In this document: in pieces, positions 1-7,956 of the stretch
How positions within the stretch are numbered: position 1 is the first letter of the stretch
Layout: each line of letters opens with the position of its first letter
Source: CAZVCJ01 sp964625745
Lineage (GTDB): Bacteria; Chloroflexota; Anaerolineae; VGOG01
Length of the DNA stretch: 64,000 nucleotides
Direction: 5' to 3'
Assembly: GCA_964625745.1 (NCBI GenBank)
Contig: CAZVCJ010000002.1
Location: 25,009-89,008 of the forward strand
Translations under genes and position numbers: made by a program
The notes under the pieces: generated by a model
What the model was told of the DNA's origin: nothing
What the model saw: the letters and a program-made list of their open reading frames with translations, nothing else
The model's database searches: none

Positions 1-102
1 ACTTTTTTTCTGGACCGCTGGAAGAAGGAGCAAAGGGAGCGCTTAGAAGAAATGGAGCTCCAGAAAACGGACGAGGACAATGACAGCGAATCTATGGATT
101 GA
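1..102 (+). CDS. C-terminal end of an unidentified protein (5' end outside window)
   Basis: An open frame enters from the left edge and stops at a TGA at 100-102. The 33 visible residues begin TFFLDRWKKEQRER and are strongly charged (Lys/Arg/Glu, then an Asp/Ser-rich end), as in a helical C-terminal tail. The family cannot be told from this fragment. It is the only reading frame that explains this edge. Confidence 0.5.
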   Translation, partial: TFFLDRWKKEQRERLEEMELQKTDEDNDSESMD

Positions 103-208
103 GTGAATCGGGGCTCTTCAGCATGGATTCGTTCAATCCCTGAAAACCGGCCTGAGCCCCGTCGAAGGATTCGCTGCCAACTGCAGAGCACCTAAACGAA
201 TCGCAGAC

Positions 209-236
209 TTGACAATCTGTCGGATTTCAGTATAAT
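209..236 (+). promoter_or_regulatory. Consensus sigma-70 promoter of the ABC exporter leader
   Basis: A perfect -35 box TTGACA (209-214) and a perfect -10 box TATAAT (231-236) are separated by 16 bases. Transcription should start near 243, giving a leader of about 260 bases before the first exporter gene. A promoter this strong in front of two terminators suggests that control is by attenuation rather than initiation. Confidence 0.85.
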
Positions 237-263
237 ACTTACATCCTGTTCAAGGAGGTTAAT

Positions 264-365
264 GTGCGCACTGTGATGTTCATCGCTAGCTTGTTCCGGC
301 TCCGCGATAACAGCGGAGATTACTTGTTTCCTTGTCGTAGTGCGCCTCGTCGAAGGTTGACGTAA
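264..365 (+). CDS. 33-residue leader peptide (upstream ORF)
   Basis: A GTG start at 264 sits 5 bases after a perfect ribosome-binding site AAGGAGG (252-258). The ORF begins MRTVMFIASLFRLRD and stops with TAA at 363-365, eleven bases before the first terminator. A competing ATG at 262 gives only MCAL. A small hairpin (CTCCGC 300-305 / GCGGAG 313-318) lies inside it. Promoter, strong SD, short ORF, terminator and ABC exporter in this order is the arrangement of ribosome-mediated attenuation leaders of multidrug ABC exporters such as bmrB-bmrCD. The attenuation role is inference. Confidence 0.6.
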   Translation: MRTVMFIASLFRLRDNSGDYLFPCRSAPRRRLT

Positions 366-375
366 GGTTACCGCA

Positions 376-411
376 GGCCGTGGGCGCACGCGACGCCCAC
401 GGCCTTTTTTT
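376..411 (+). terminator. Intrinsic terminator / attenuator 1
   Basis: A perfect 11-bp stem GGCCGTGGGCG (376-386) / CGCCCACGGCC (394-404) with a 7-base loop is followed by seven T (405-411). It lies between the leader ORF and the exporter, so it should stop most transcripts. A 7-base segment of the leader ORF, GTGCGCC (340-346), is complementary to 383-389 and could act as an antiterminator arm. Confidence 0.85.
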
Positions 412-434
412 GTTCCATCCCGACATTTCTGCGT

Positions 435-468
435 AAGGCCGTGGGCATTGTCCACGGCCTTGTTTTTT
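435..468 (+). terminator. Intrinsic terminator / attenuator 2
   Basis: A second hairpin, AAGGCCGTGG (435-444) / CCACGGCCTT (452-461) with a 7-base loop, is followed by GTTTTTTG. Its core stem GGCCGTGG/CCACGGCC is identical to terminator 1, so the two arms could also pair crosswise. It lies 37 bases before the exporter start codon. Confidence 0.75.
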
Positions 469-504
469 GTTGGCCAGAGTTTCAAATGGAGGAGGTACCA
501 GACC

Positions 505-2418
505 ATGTCAGTACCTGTAACCAAGTCCGATTTCCAAACCGCTGTTTCGGACAAGCGCCTGGTTGGTTTGTGGCGCCTGTTGACCGGTTTCCGCCTGGCC
601 TACGTGGGGGCGTTAGTCGGCGTAGGTGTGGCGGCTGTGCTTCAAACGGGCAATGCGCTGTTGCTGCGCTATCTCGTAGACGATGTGCTGGGACAGGGAA
701 GGTTCGACCGCACCCTGTTGCTTATCGGGTTGGGATTCGTGGCCCTGGCGTTGGGACAGGGAGCGCTATCTTTCCTCAGCGGCGTGTTGACTGCCCGGAC
801 GTCGGAGGGGATCGCCCGCCGTCTGCGCAACTACCTGTACGATCACATCCAGCGGATGTCATTCACGTACCACGATCATACGGAGACCGGCGAGTTGATC
901 CAGCGCGCCACCTCGGATGTGGACGCCGTACGCCGATTCTTCGCCGACCAGGCCATCAATGCGGGACGCATCGTCCTGCTCTTTGTGATCAACTTCGTGG
1001 CCTTGTGGAGCATGAACGCGCGGCTGGCGCTGCTTTCGGTAGTGGTGGTGCCGCTGATTGTGGTCGTATCGGTTTTCTTCTTCAAGAGAGTCACGAAGGC
1101 CTATGAAGCATACCAGGAGCAGGAGGCGAAGCTTTCGACTACCTTGCAGGAGAACCTGACCGGGGTGCGGGTGGTCAAAGCCTTTGCTCGCCAGGCCTAC
1201 GAGCAGGAGAAATTCGAGCAGGATAACTGGGAGCAGTTCCAGCGCGGCCGACGGCTGTTGACGTTCCACTCGCTGTTCTGGCCGAGTTCTGACATCCTGT
1301 GCGGTTTTCAGATGGTGGGTGCTTTCCTGGCAGGCGCGTTGATGGCCATCAACGGCACCATCTCGGTGGGGACCTACGTGGCTGCCGTGCGGATGATCGT
1401 GTGGCTGATCTGGCCGATGCGCAACCTGGGGCGGCTGATCGTGCAGATGTCCACCGGGATGGTGTCGTACATGCGCGTCGTCAAGCTGATCAAGGAAGAG
1501 CGCGAGTCCCTGGATGAGGGCACGTACCGGCCAGACGACAACGTGCGTGGGGAAGTTGTCTTCCGCAATGTCCGCTTTGAGTACGCTTCGACTGAGCTCA
1601 GCGCAGGCGACGGCGCGGATGGCGCAGTGCTCAAGGGGATCAGTTTCCGGGGCGAGCCGGGACAGGCCGTGGCCCTGCTCGGTTCGACCGGTTCGGGCAA
1701 GACCAGCCTGGTCAACCTGCTGCCCCGGTTCTACGAGTACACCGGCGGCAGCCTGACCCTCGATGGGGTGGAGCTGAAGGAGTACCCGCGCCACTATCTG
1801 CGCCAGCAGATCGGCATCGTGGAGCAGGAGCCGTTCCTGTTCTCCCGCACCATCCGCCAGAACATCACCTACGGGATGGGACGGGAGGTCTCCGACGAGG
1901 AAATCGTCACGGCGGCTCGGATGGCGGCCATCCACGACGTGGTGATGACGTTCCCCGATGGGTACAACACGCTGGTGGGTGAGAAAGGGATCACCCTCTC
2001 GGGTGGGCAGAAGCAGCGCATCGCCGTCGCGCGCACGTTGTTGAAGGACCCACGCATCCTGATCCTGGACGATGCCACCTCGTCGGTGGATACGGAGACA
2101 GAGGGTGAGATTCGCCAGGCACTGGAGCGCCTGATGGAGGGACGCACGACGTTCATCATCGCTCACCGCATCCAGAGCGTGATGAATGCCGACCTGATCC
2201 TGGTGCTCGACCGGGGGCGGATCGTGCAACGCGGGACGCACGAGGAGTTGATGGCGCAAGAAGGGATCTACCGTCGAATCTACGACTTGCAGGCCCGCAT
2301 TGAGGACGAATTGGAGCAAGAACTAGCCGAACAGACTTCCGAAGCCTGTAGTGAGCGTAGCGAATCTATCTGGGAGACTTCGGAAGTCTGGGAGGAGGTT
2401 GCCTATGTCGCACTATGA
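505..2418 (+). CDS. ABC exporter half-transporter A (heterodimer subunit with degenerate Walker B)
   Basis: This is a half-size ABC exporter of 637 residues: an N-terminal six-helix transmembrane domain, then a nucleotide-binding domain. The start at 505 follows GGAGGAGG; the longer in-frame ATG at 448 lies inside terminator 2 and is rejected. Walker A is near residue 393 (GSTGSGKTS), the signature is a canonical LSGGQKQ near 498, and Walker B is LILDDATSSVD. Asp523 replaces the usual catalytic glutamate. The next gene has the opposite defect, as in asymmetric heterodimers (BmrCD, LmrCD, TM287/288). The segment before the stop (2333-2389) contains two palindromic AGACTTCNGAAG elements, so the C-terminal tail may be repeat-derived. 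Substrate is unknown; drug or lipid export is likely. It overlaps the next gene by 14 bases. Confidence 0.9.
   Translation: MSVPVTKSDFQTAVSDKRLVGLWRLLTGFRLAYVGALVGVGVAAVLQTGNALLLRYLVDDVLGQGRFDRTLLLIGLGFVALALGQGALSFLSGVLTARTSEGIARRLRNYLYDHIQRMSFTYHDHTETGELIQRATSDVDAVRRFFADQAINAGRIVLLFVINFVALWSMNARLALLSVVVVPLIVVVSVFFFKRVTKAYEAYQEQEAKLSTTLQENLTGVRVVKAFARQAYEQEKFEQDNWEQFQRGRRLLTFHSLFWPSSDILCGFQMVGAFLAGALMAINGTISVGTYVAAVRMIVWLIWPMRNLGRLIVQMSTGMVSYMRVVKLIKEERESLDEGTYRPDDNVRGEVVFRNVRFEYASTELSAGDGADGAVLKGISFRGEPGQAVALLGSTGSGKTSLVNLLPRFYEYTGGSLTLDGVELKEYPRHYLRQQIGIVEQEPFLFSRTIRQNITYGMGREVSDEEIVTAARMAAIHDVVMTFPDGYNTLVGEKGITLSGGQKQRIAVARTLLKDPRILILDDATSSVDTETEGEIRQALERLMEGRTTFIIAHRIQSVMNADLILVLDRGRIVQRGTHEELMAQEGIYRRIYDLQARIEDELEQELAEQTSEACSERSESIWETSEVWEEVAYVAL
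2333..2389. repeat. Pair of AGACTTCNGAAGNCT palindromes
   Basis: AGACTTCCGAAGCCT (2333-2347) and AGACTTCGGAAGTCT (2375-2389) flank a GTGAGCGTAGCGAATCT spacer inside the 3' end of the exporter gene. The same pair occurs inside the glycoside hydrolase gene at 45840-45873. Confidence 0.6.
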
Positions 2419-4288
2419 GTTTGAAGAGGAAGAATTCACAACCCAATTCAACGGCCAGACCATTCTGCGCATTCTGGCTCAGGCCATGCCTTATCGGCCG
2501 TGGTTGGTCGGGTTTCTGCTGGCCACCCTGTCCGTGTCACTACTTGATGCCTACTACAACTTGCTCGGCAAGCGGATCATAGACGAGGGCATCATGGCAG
2601 GCGATAAGACGGCGCTCACGCGGATCGTCACCCTCTATGGCTCGTTGATCCTGGTGTCGGCCGTGTCAGTATTTACCTTGATCTACCTGACCGGCATACT
2701 GGGGGAGCGCGTCCGCTACGACCTGCGGAAGAAGATGTTCGAGCATCTGCAGGAGCTGTCATTCTCCTACTTCGACCGGACACCGGTGGGGTGGATCATG
2801 TCGCGCGTCACCTCCGACCCTGACCGCATCGCGCAACTGGTGACGTGGGGACTGCTGGACAGCACCTGGGCGGTAATGAGCATCGCCGCGTCGGTTTACT
2901 TCATGCTGCGCATCAACTGGCGGCTGGCTCTGATCGTCTTCACCATCGTCCCGGTGCTGGTGGTCGTGGCGGCCCAGTTCAAGAAGAAGATCATCGTGGA
3001 GTATCGGCTGGTGCGCAAGCTCAACTCCAGGATCACGGGGGCCTACAACGAGAACATCACCGGCGTGCGCGTAGTGAAGGCGCTCTGCCGGGAGGAGGAG
3101 AACCTGCACGAGTTCGGCGATCTGTCGGGCGAGATGTATCGCGCCGGCTACCGGGCGGCCTGGCTTTCGGCGCTGTTTCTGCCGACGGTGCAGTTGATCA
3201 GCGCACTGGCGCTGGGTAGCATCGCCTGGTACGGCGGGTTGCAGGTTCAGGTGGGCAGTTTGACCATCGGCAGCATCCATGCTTTCGTCTCGTACGTCAT
3301 GTTCATGCTCTGGCCTGTCCAGGACATGGCTCGCGTCTACTCCGAGATGCAGCACGCCATCGCCTCGGCCGAGCGCTCTTTCTCGCTGATTGACGCCGTG
3401 CCCGAGGTGACCGACCGCCCCGGCGCCATTGATCCCGGCACTATCCGGGGCGACATCGAGTTCGACCACGTGGACTTCTACTATGCCTCCCCTTCCTCCC
3501 GCCCCCCTGGCCCCCCAAAGTTGGGGGGAATGGGGGGAGGGGGGAAAGAGGGGGGAGAGCTGGTGCTGCAGGACTTCACGCTGAAGGTGAGGCGCGGCGA
3601 GACCATCGCGCTGGTTGGGCCGACGGGTGGGGGCAAATCCACCATCGTCAACCTGCTGTGCCGCTTCTACGAGCCCCAGGCAGGCGTGATCCGCATCGGC
3701 GGGCGGGATTACACCGAGCTATCCCTGCACGCCATCCAGTCACGCATCGGCGTGGTGCTGCAGACGCCGCACCTGTTCTCCGGCACCATCCGCGAGAACA
3801 TCCGCTACGGGCGGCTGGACGCCACGGATGGGGAGATCGAGAAGGCAGCAAAATTGGCCAGTGCCCATGGCTTCATCGTCACGCTGGAAAAGGGCTACGA
3901 CGAGGAGGTGGGCGAGGGCGGCGTGCTGCTCTCGGTCGGGCAGAAGCAACTGGTCAGCCTGGCGCGGGCGATCCTGGCGCAGCCGGAGATCTTCATCATG
4001 GACGAGGCGACCAGTTCCGTGGACACCCTGACCGAAGCGCTGATCCAGCGGGGGATGGAGGCAGTGATGAGGGATCGCACCAGCTTCGTCATCGCCCACC
4101 GCCTCTCGACCATCAGGCGGGCCGACCGCATTCTCGTCATCGAGGACGGGCGCATCGCCGAGATGGGCACTCACGCCGAGCTACTGCGTGCCCAGGGCCA
4201 CTACTACCGGCTGTACACCAAGCAGTTCAGGCGCCAGTTGGAACAGGAGTACGACGTCTTCAAAGTGCCCAGCCCGGTAGCGGCTTGA
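2405..4288 (+). CDS. ABC exporter half-transporter B (heterodimer subunit with degenerate signature motif)
   Basis: The 627-residue partner of the preceding gene starts at 2405 after GGAGGAGGTTGCCT; the start lies inside the end of the upstream gene, which suggests translational coupling. It has a transmembrane domain, Walker A (GPTGGGKS, near 405), a non-canonical signature LSVGQ (near 509) and Walker B with the catalytic glutamate (IMDEATSS, Glu534). Paired with subunit A this gives one intact ATP site (B Walker A/B with A LSGGQ) and one degenerate site. Residues about 361-387 are a Pro/Gly-rich insert encoded by a C-run/G-run DNA repeat, placed between the start of the nucleotide-binding domain and its first conserved strand. 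Such inserts are absent from ordinary family members. Confidence 0.9.
   Translation: MSHYEFEEEEFTTQFNGQTILRILAQAMPYRPWLVGFLLATLSVSLLDAYYNLLGKRIIDEGIMAGDKTALTRIVTLYGSLILVSAVSVFTLIYLTGILGERVRYDLRKKMFEHLQELSFSYFDRTPVGWIMSRVTSDPDRIAQLVTWGLLDSTWAVMSIAASVYFMLRINWRLALIVFTIVPVLVVVAAQFKKKIIVEYRLVRKLNSRITGAYNENITGVRVVKALCREEENLHEFGDLSGEMYRAGYRAAWLSALFLPTVQLISALALGSIAWYGGLQVQVGSLTIGSIHAFVSYVMFMLWPVQDMARVYSEMQHAIASAERSFSLIDAVPEVTDRPGAIDPGTIRGDIEFDHVDFYYASPSSRPPGPPKLGGMGGGGKEGGELVLQDFTLKVRRGETIALVGPTGGGKSTIVNLLCRFYEPQAGVIRIGGRDYTELSLHAIQSRIGVVLQTPHLFSGTIRENIRYGRLDATDGEIEKAAKLASAHGFIVTLEKGYDEEVGEGGVLLSVGQKQLVSLARAILAQPEIFIMDEATSSVDTLTEALIQRGMEAVMRDRTSFVIAHRLSTIRRADRILVIEDGRIAEMGTHAELLRAQGHYYRLYTKQFRRQLEQEYDVFKVPSPVAA
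3488..3560. repeat. C-run/G-run palindromic repeat, in-frame insertion
   Basis: Runs of C followed by AAAGTT and runs of G form an imperfect palindrome. The element encodes SRPPGPPKLGG and GGKEGG without breaking the frame. Related copies: 34899, 35619, 42083, 50911 and 59704, all inside genes. Confidence 0.75.
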
Positions 4289-4299
4289 TGTCAGGTGCA

Positions 4300-4380
4300 A
4301 GTAACGAGGGAACTGAGAGGCAAAGCCCCCGGTTCCCTCGTTACTCATTGTCTCATTACTCATCACCTCGTTACTCGTTG
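4300..4380. repeat. GAGTAACGAG-type inverted repeat between convergent genes
   Basis: AGTAACGAGGGAAC (4300-4313) pairs perfectly with GTTCCCTCGTTACT (4332-4345), followed by further TCATTACTCATCACCTCGTTACTC units. It lies between the stops of the exporter and kbl. It may serve as a bidirectional hairpin, but no T tract follows. Other copies: 15363, 25353 and 30608. Confidence 0.7.
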
Positions 4381-4388
4381 CCTACCCC

Positions 4389-5573
4389 TCAGCCGATGAC
4401 GCCCAACTCCTGGCCCACCTTCGCAAAGGCCGCCAGCCCCTTGTCCAGGTCGCCCCGGCTGTGGGCGGCGGTGTTCATCACCCGGATACGAGCCGCCCCA
4501 CGAGGCACGGTGGGGAAGCCCAGGGCCATGGCGAAGACCCCCTCCTCGAACAGCCGCGCCGAGAACTTCTTGGCCAACGGCGCCTCGCCCAGCATCACCG
4601 GCACGATGGGCGTCTCCGTCCTGCCAGTGTCGAAGCCCAGCCCCTTCATCTCGGCTTTGAAGTAGTGGGTGTTCTCCCACAGCTTGTCCACCAACTCGGT
4701 GGACTCCTCCAGCAGGTCAATGGCCGCCAGGCAGGCGGCGGTGTCGGCGGGGGTGGTGGCGCTGGAGAAGAGGAAGGGACGGCCCCTCTGGCGCAGGTAG
4801 TCAATAATCAGCTTCTTGCCAGAAAGCGACCCCCCGACCACGCCGAAGGCCTTGGAGAACGTCCCCATCTCCACGTCAAACCTCCCGTGCAGGCCGAAGT
4901 GATCAACGATGCCTCGCCCACCCCGGCCCAGCACCCCCTCGCCGTGGGCGTCGTCCACCATGGTGATCACCCCGTACCTCTCGGCCACCTGGTACAGCTT
5001 GTCCAGGGGAGCCACGTCGCCGTCCATGCTGAACACCCCGTCGGTGACCAGCAGGCCACGGCGGTACTGGCCAATGTTCTCCTTGATGACTCGCTCGGCG
5101 TCCTCAGGATCGCAGTGCTCGTAGACGACGATGGTGGCCCTCGACAGCCGGCAGCCGTCAATGATAGAGGCGTGGTTGAGTCGGTCGGAGAAGACCACGT
5201 CCTCCCGGCCCACCAGAGTGGGGATGGCTACCTGGTTGGCCACCAGGCCGCCCTGCACGTACAGGGAAGCCTCCACGCCTTTGAACTCGGCCACGCGCCG
5301 CTCCAGCTCCAGGTGCAGGGCTTGCGTGCCGGCGATGGTACGCACCGCTCCTGGGCCGACGCCCCACTGGTCAATGGCCCGCTTGGCCGCCTCCTTGATT
5401 TTGGGGTGGTTGGCCAGCCCCAGGTAGTTGTTGGTGCAGAAGTTGAGCACCCTCTTGCCGTCCACCACCATCCAGGCATCCACAGGCGATTCCATGGTGC
5501 GGATGTTGATGAACAGCCCTTGCTCTTTCAGGTTGGCCACATCTTCGGTGATGAAAGCCAGTTTGTCATTCAT
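4389..5573 (-). CDS. kbl: Glycine C-acetyltransferase (2-amino-3-ketobutyrate CoA ligase)
   Basis: This PLP enzyme of the alpha-oxoamine synthase family cleaves 2-amino-3-ketobutyrate with CoA into glycine and acetyl-CoA, the second step of threonine breakdown. Its 394 residues match the family length. Visible marks are CTNNYLGL near residue 47, DDAHGEG with Asp208 and His210, and the PLP lysine Lys241 in GTFSKAFG. The start at 5573 follows AAGGAGG; an upstream in-frame ATG at 5681 is rejected because it lies within the preceding gene. Serine palmitoyl- or aminolevulinate synthase are alternatives, but the motif pattern and the presence of a threonine dehydrogenase at 14.3 kb favour Kbl. Confidence 0.9.
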   Translation of the reverse strand: MNDKLAFITEDVANLKEQGLFINIRTMESPVDAWMVVDGKRVLNFCTNNYLGLANHPKIKEAAKRAIDQWGVGPGAVRTIAGTQALHLELERRVAEFKGVEASLYVQGGLVANQVAIPTLVGREDVVFSDRLNHASIIDGCRLSRATIVVYEHCDPEDAERVIKENIGQYRRGLLVTDGVFSMDGDVAPLDKLYQVAERYGVITMVDDAHGEGVLGRGGRGIVDHFGLHGRFDVEMGTFSKAFGVVGGSLSGKKLIIDYLRQRGRPFLFSSATTPADTAACLAAIDLLEESTELVDKLWENTHYFKAEMKGLGFDTGRTETPIVPVMLGEAPLAKKFSARLFEEGVFAMALGFPTVPRGAARIRVMNTAAHSRGDLDKGLAAFAKVGQELGVIG

Positions 5574-5628
5574 GGTTCTTGTCCTCCTTGACATATTTTT
5601 GCGTGAAACGTCAAACGTGAACGGCGGA

Positions 5629-6681
5629 TTACTGCGACAGGTCAGGTGCACCCATGAACCGCCCCAGGGCAGTCCGGGCATCCTCCAAAGCTTCCAGCTC
5701 GTCCACCAGATACAACTCGATTCCCAGGCGGGAGGTGAGGGGCTCCAACAGGTCGTAGGCCTCCTCCCTTATGACCCAAAGCTCGGTCGGCAGCCTTTTC
5801 AGCCTCTCGGCCAGTGTTATAAATCGCCAGGGAAACTCTGCCAGGTAGTTTTCAGGGGAGGCTATGTCGGTGCCAAAGATGAAGCCCGCCCTGTGGTCCA
5901 CCGTCATCGTCATGTAGGGATAGTAAGGTCTTTCGCCTTTGCTCTCCTGCACAGCGGAGGGCGAGAGGAAGAAGTCCATCTCCCAGATGGCGTCCATAAA
6001 CTGGGCCGCCTTCTTGAGCCTGGCCAGGCGAAGCTCGTCCAGGGGCACGTCTGGGAGCTCTTCCTCCTCCAGCAGAGCGGGCTCCAACCAGGCATCTCTC
6101 CAGGAGAGGCCCTCCACCGTTTCCTCCGGCACCCTGACGAACCAGAGTTCGTCGTTGGGGGGATCAATGAGAGCGGGGTCTTCTTTGAAGCGGAGGCAGA
6201 CCTCCCTCGCCTGTTGCAGGGCCAGGGTGAGAAACCTGGCTTCGTCGCCTGTCAGGTACCAGGGATGGTATGCCGGACGATAACTGCGGAACAGCGGCCA
6301 GGCGTTTCTCCCCCGGAACTTCAGGCCCAGGCGTTTGATCACCTGGCGATCCTCTTTTGTCAGCTCTTCTCTGTTGGCGAAGGAGGCCATCAGGCACTTC
6401 TGCAGCATGAGCTCTTCAAAGGCTTCGGAAGGATCCGGAGGCGGCTCGGATGCGATTCGCATATAGCTTTCCAATCCCTCGCTGCCCAGGTACAAGGCCA
6501 GGGCAAACATCTCTCCCAGATTGCCCATGATGCAGCAGTAGCCGATCTCCCCACTGGCCGGATCCTGCACCCCGAAGACGTCCGAGTCGTACATCCAGGT
6601 CCAGGCCTCGATCTCTTTGAATTCCAGCGCCGCCTGATAGAGGGCCTGCCAGTCGGCTGTAGTTGGTGACGTTTCTTTCAT
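5629..6681 (-). CDS. Conserved protein of unknown function
   Basis: A 350-residue soluble, acidic, Trp/Tyr-rich protein begins MKETSPTTADWQALYQA. It follows AGGAGGT and ends 55 bases before kbl, so both may be on one transcript. No signal peptide, membrane segment or catalytic motif was seen. Two globular parts are suggested by a helical N-terminal half and a C-terminal half that starts near the sequence YPYMTMTVDHRAGF. I do not recognise the family with confidence. Confidence 0.7.
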   Translation of the reverse strand: MKETSPTTADWQALYQAALEFKEIEAWTWMYDSDVFGVQDPASGEIGYCCIMGNLGEMFALALYLGSEGLESYMRIASEPPPDPSEAFEELMLQKCLMASFANREELTKEDRQVIKRLGLKFRGRNAWPLFRSYRPAYHPWYLTGDEARFLTLALQQAREVCLRFKEDPALIDPPNDELWFVRVPEETVEGLSWRDAWLEPALLEEEELPDVPLDELRLARLKKAAQFMDAIWEMDFFLSPSAVQESKGERPYYPYMTMTVDHRAGFIFGTDIASPENYLAEFPWRFITLAERLKRLPTELWVIREEAYDLLEPLTSRLGIELYLVDELEALEDARTALGRFMGAPDLSQ

Positions 6682-6767
6682 GAGTTATAGACCTCCTGTT
6701 GGTTGTGAGAGAGGCCATTGGACCTCCCTATTCTCTCCTGCTTCAGCTAAGGAAGCATTACCGGTTC

Positions 6768-7613
6768 TTACCAGTACTCTTCTTCGTACAGCAACTTCTC
6801 CAGTTTGGTCAGCGCCGTCCGCACCGAGCGCAGGCGGCGAGCCGCTTCTGACTCCGTGTCCTTCTCCTGGAACGTGGCCTGGGCCAGGCTGGCGGCGGCG
6901 CGCAGCAGTCCGAACGCCGCGCCTTGCAGTTTGGTGTCGGTCTGGCGCATCTTCTTCGTCTGGGCGACGATTTCGTCCACGGCTGGCCGCCAGTCGGGTG
7001 CCGGCTTGCGCGGGGCCTTGCGGTCCAGGCTGGTGCGCATCTGAGCCTCTCCTGTCGGGCCAGCCAGTTGCTCGATGATCCCTTCGCGCTCCTTCAGACG
7101 GTTGTACTCCTCGGTCAGGCTGGTGCGGATGCCCCTGCCGAAAGTGATGCGATAAAAGTTCAGAATCCCGTCATAGACGATGCGGTCACGGAAGGGCAAC
7201 AGGGTCGCTTGCACCAGAATGGGCAATGGGGCACCTCCCGCCACTGCCTCTAGCGGATCGCACAGCCCCAGAACGCCGTAGAGGTGGGGCGTCCCCCTGC
7301 CGCTCATGAAGACGGTGTATGGTTTCAGGTGGCGCATGATGTAGAAATCGCCGCTGACCCGGTGACGCCAACTGGCAACGATGGTCAGTTCCTGGGGCGA
7401 AAACCGCTCCGGGTTCTCGGCCACGAAACGTTCCAGCAGATCGGGTTTAGCGTAAAGCGCGTCGCTCAGTTTGGTGATTTGCTCGACGGGCTGCTTGCTG
7501 ACCTTCTCGGCAGTGGTGGCCTGGGGAATGACCTCGAGGTGCTGGTTGGCGTAAGCCAGCAAGGGCAAGCGGAGCTTGTAGAATAGTTGGGTGTCTTCAG
7601 TGGGCAGGTTCAT
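6768..7613 (-). CDS. Conserved protein of unknown function
   Basis: A 281-residue soluble protein begins MNLPTEDTQLFYKLRLPLLAY, preceded by AAGGAGGAATAACACC. The centre carries a SGRGTPHLYGVLGLCDP segment and the C-terminal third is basic, Ala-rich and probably helical. No known domain was recognised. It lies between the preceding unknown gene and the truncated AlbA_2 gene and is read in the same direction. Confidence 0.65.
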   Translation of the reverse strand: MNLPTEDTQLFYKLRLPLLAYANQHLEVIPQATTAEKVSKQPVEQITKLSDALYAKPDLLERFVAENPERFSPQELTIVASWRHRVSGDFYIMRHLKPYTVFMSGRGTPHLYGVLGLCDPLEAVAGGAPLPILVQATLLPFRDRIVYDGILNFYRITFGRGIRTSLTEEYNRLKEREGIIEQLAGPTGEAQMRTSLDRKAPRKPAPDWRPAVDEIVAQTKKMRQTDTKLQGAAFGLLRAAASLAQATFQEKDTESEAARRLRSVRTALTKLEKLLYEEEYW

Positions 7614-7834
7614 GGTGTTATTCCTCCTTGCGATCTATCTGTTGCCCTTCACTGAGGGCGATTAACACTGGTACCTCTTTGGTTGCTAGCTGAACAACTT
7701 AATCACCGATCAGTGTTTCGCTCATGCACCCACTGGCTGCACTTGCCCTAACTCCCTTGCCGCATCTCCCTGCTTGCATTCACATCAAGCAATGAAATCT
7801 CATCAGTAATCTCATCAAATCCCAGCTAATCTCA
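7614..7834. other. Intergenic stretch without a gene
   Basis: No ORF with a plausible start or coding pattern was found. It contains short direct repeats of CTCATCA (7799-7837). The neighbouring bases from 7835 onward are a gene remnant, listed separately. Confidence 0.5.
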
Positions 7835-7956
7835 TCATGTCGCAATGTAGTGAGTGTTACGACCTTGACCGACACGGACTGCCTGTCCTACCTTCACCAG
7901 CTTACTAAGGTCTCGCGTAGCAGTTGGCATAGTGACGTCAAACTGCTGGCAATACT
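7835..7956 (-). pseudogene. Frameshifted winged-helix remnant of the AlbA_2 gene
   Basis: Read on the minus strand in a different frame from the upstream gene, this stretch encodes YCQQFDVTMPTATRDL, then a segment ending GRNTHYIAT and a stop (7835-7837). It is the typical C-terminal winged helix of AlbA_2/HATPase proteins; the intact paralogue at 12.8 kb has the equivalent EYRELFAVSDTTALNDL. The linker between the ATPase part and this helix, roughly 70 codons, is missing. Confidence 0.65.

Noticed and set aside
448..504. Longer start for the first ABC exporter gene at 448
   Set aside because: The ATG lies inside terminator 2, has no SD, and the start at 505 has GGAGGAGG at the right distance.
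859..2319. 486-residue minus-strand ORF opposite the exporter
   Set aside because: It is the high-GC shadow of a clear ABC transporter gene and has a low-complexity His/Arg/Gln-rich composition.
4300..4380. Possible CRISPR array from repeated GAGTAACGAG units
   Set aside because: Units are short, uneven and inverted with no unique spacers; they are dispersed repeats also found at 15363, 25353 and 30608, and no cas gene is present.
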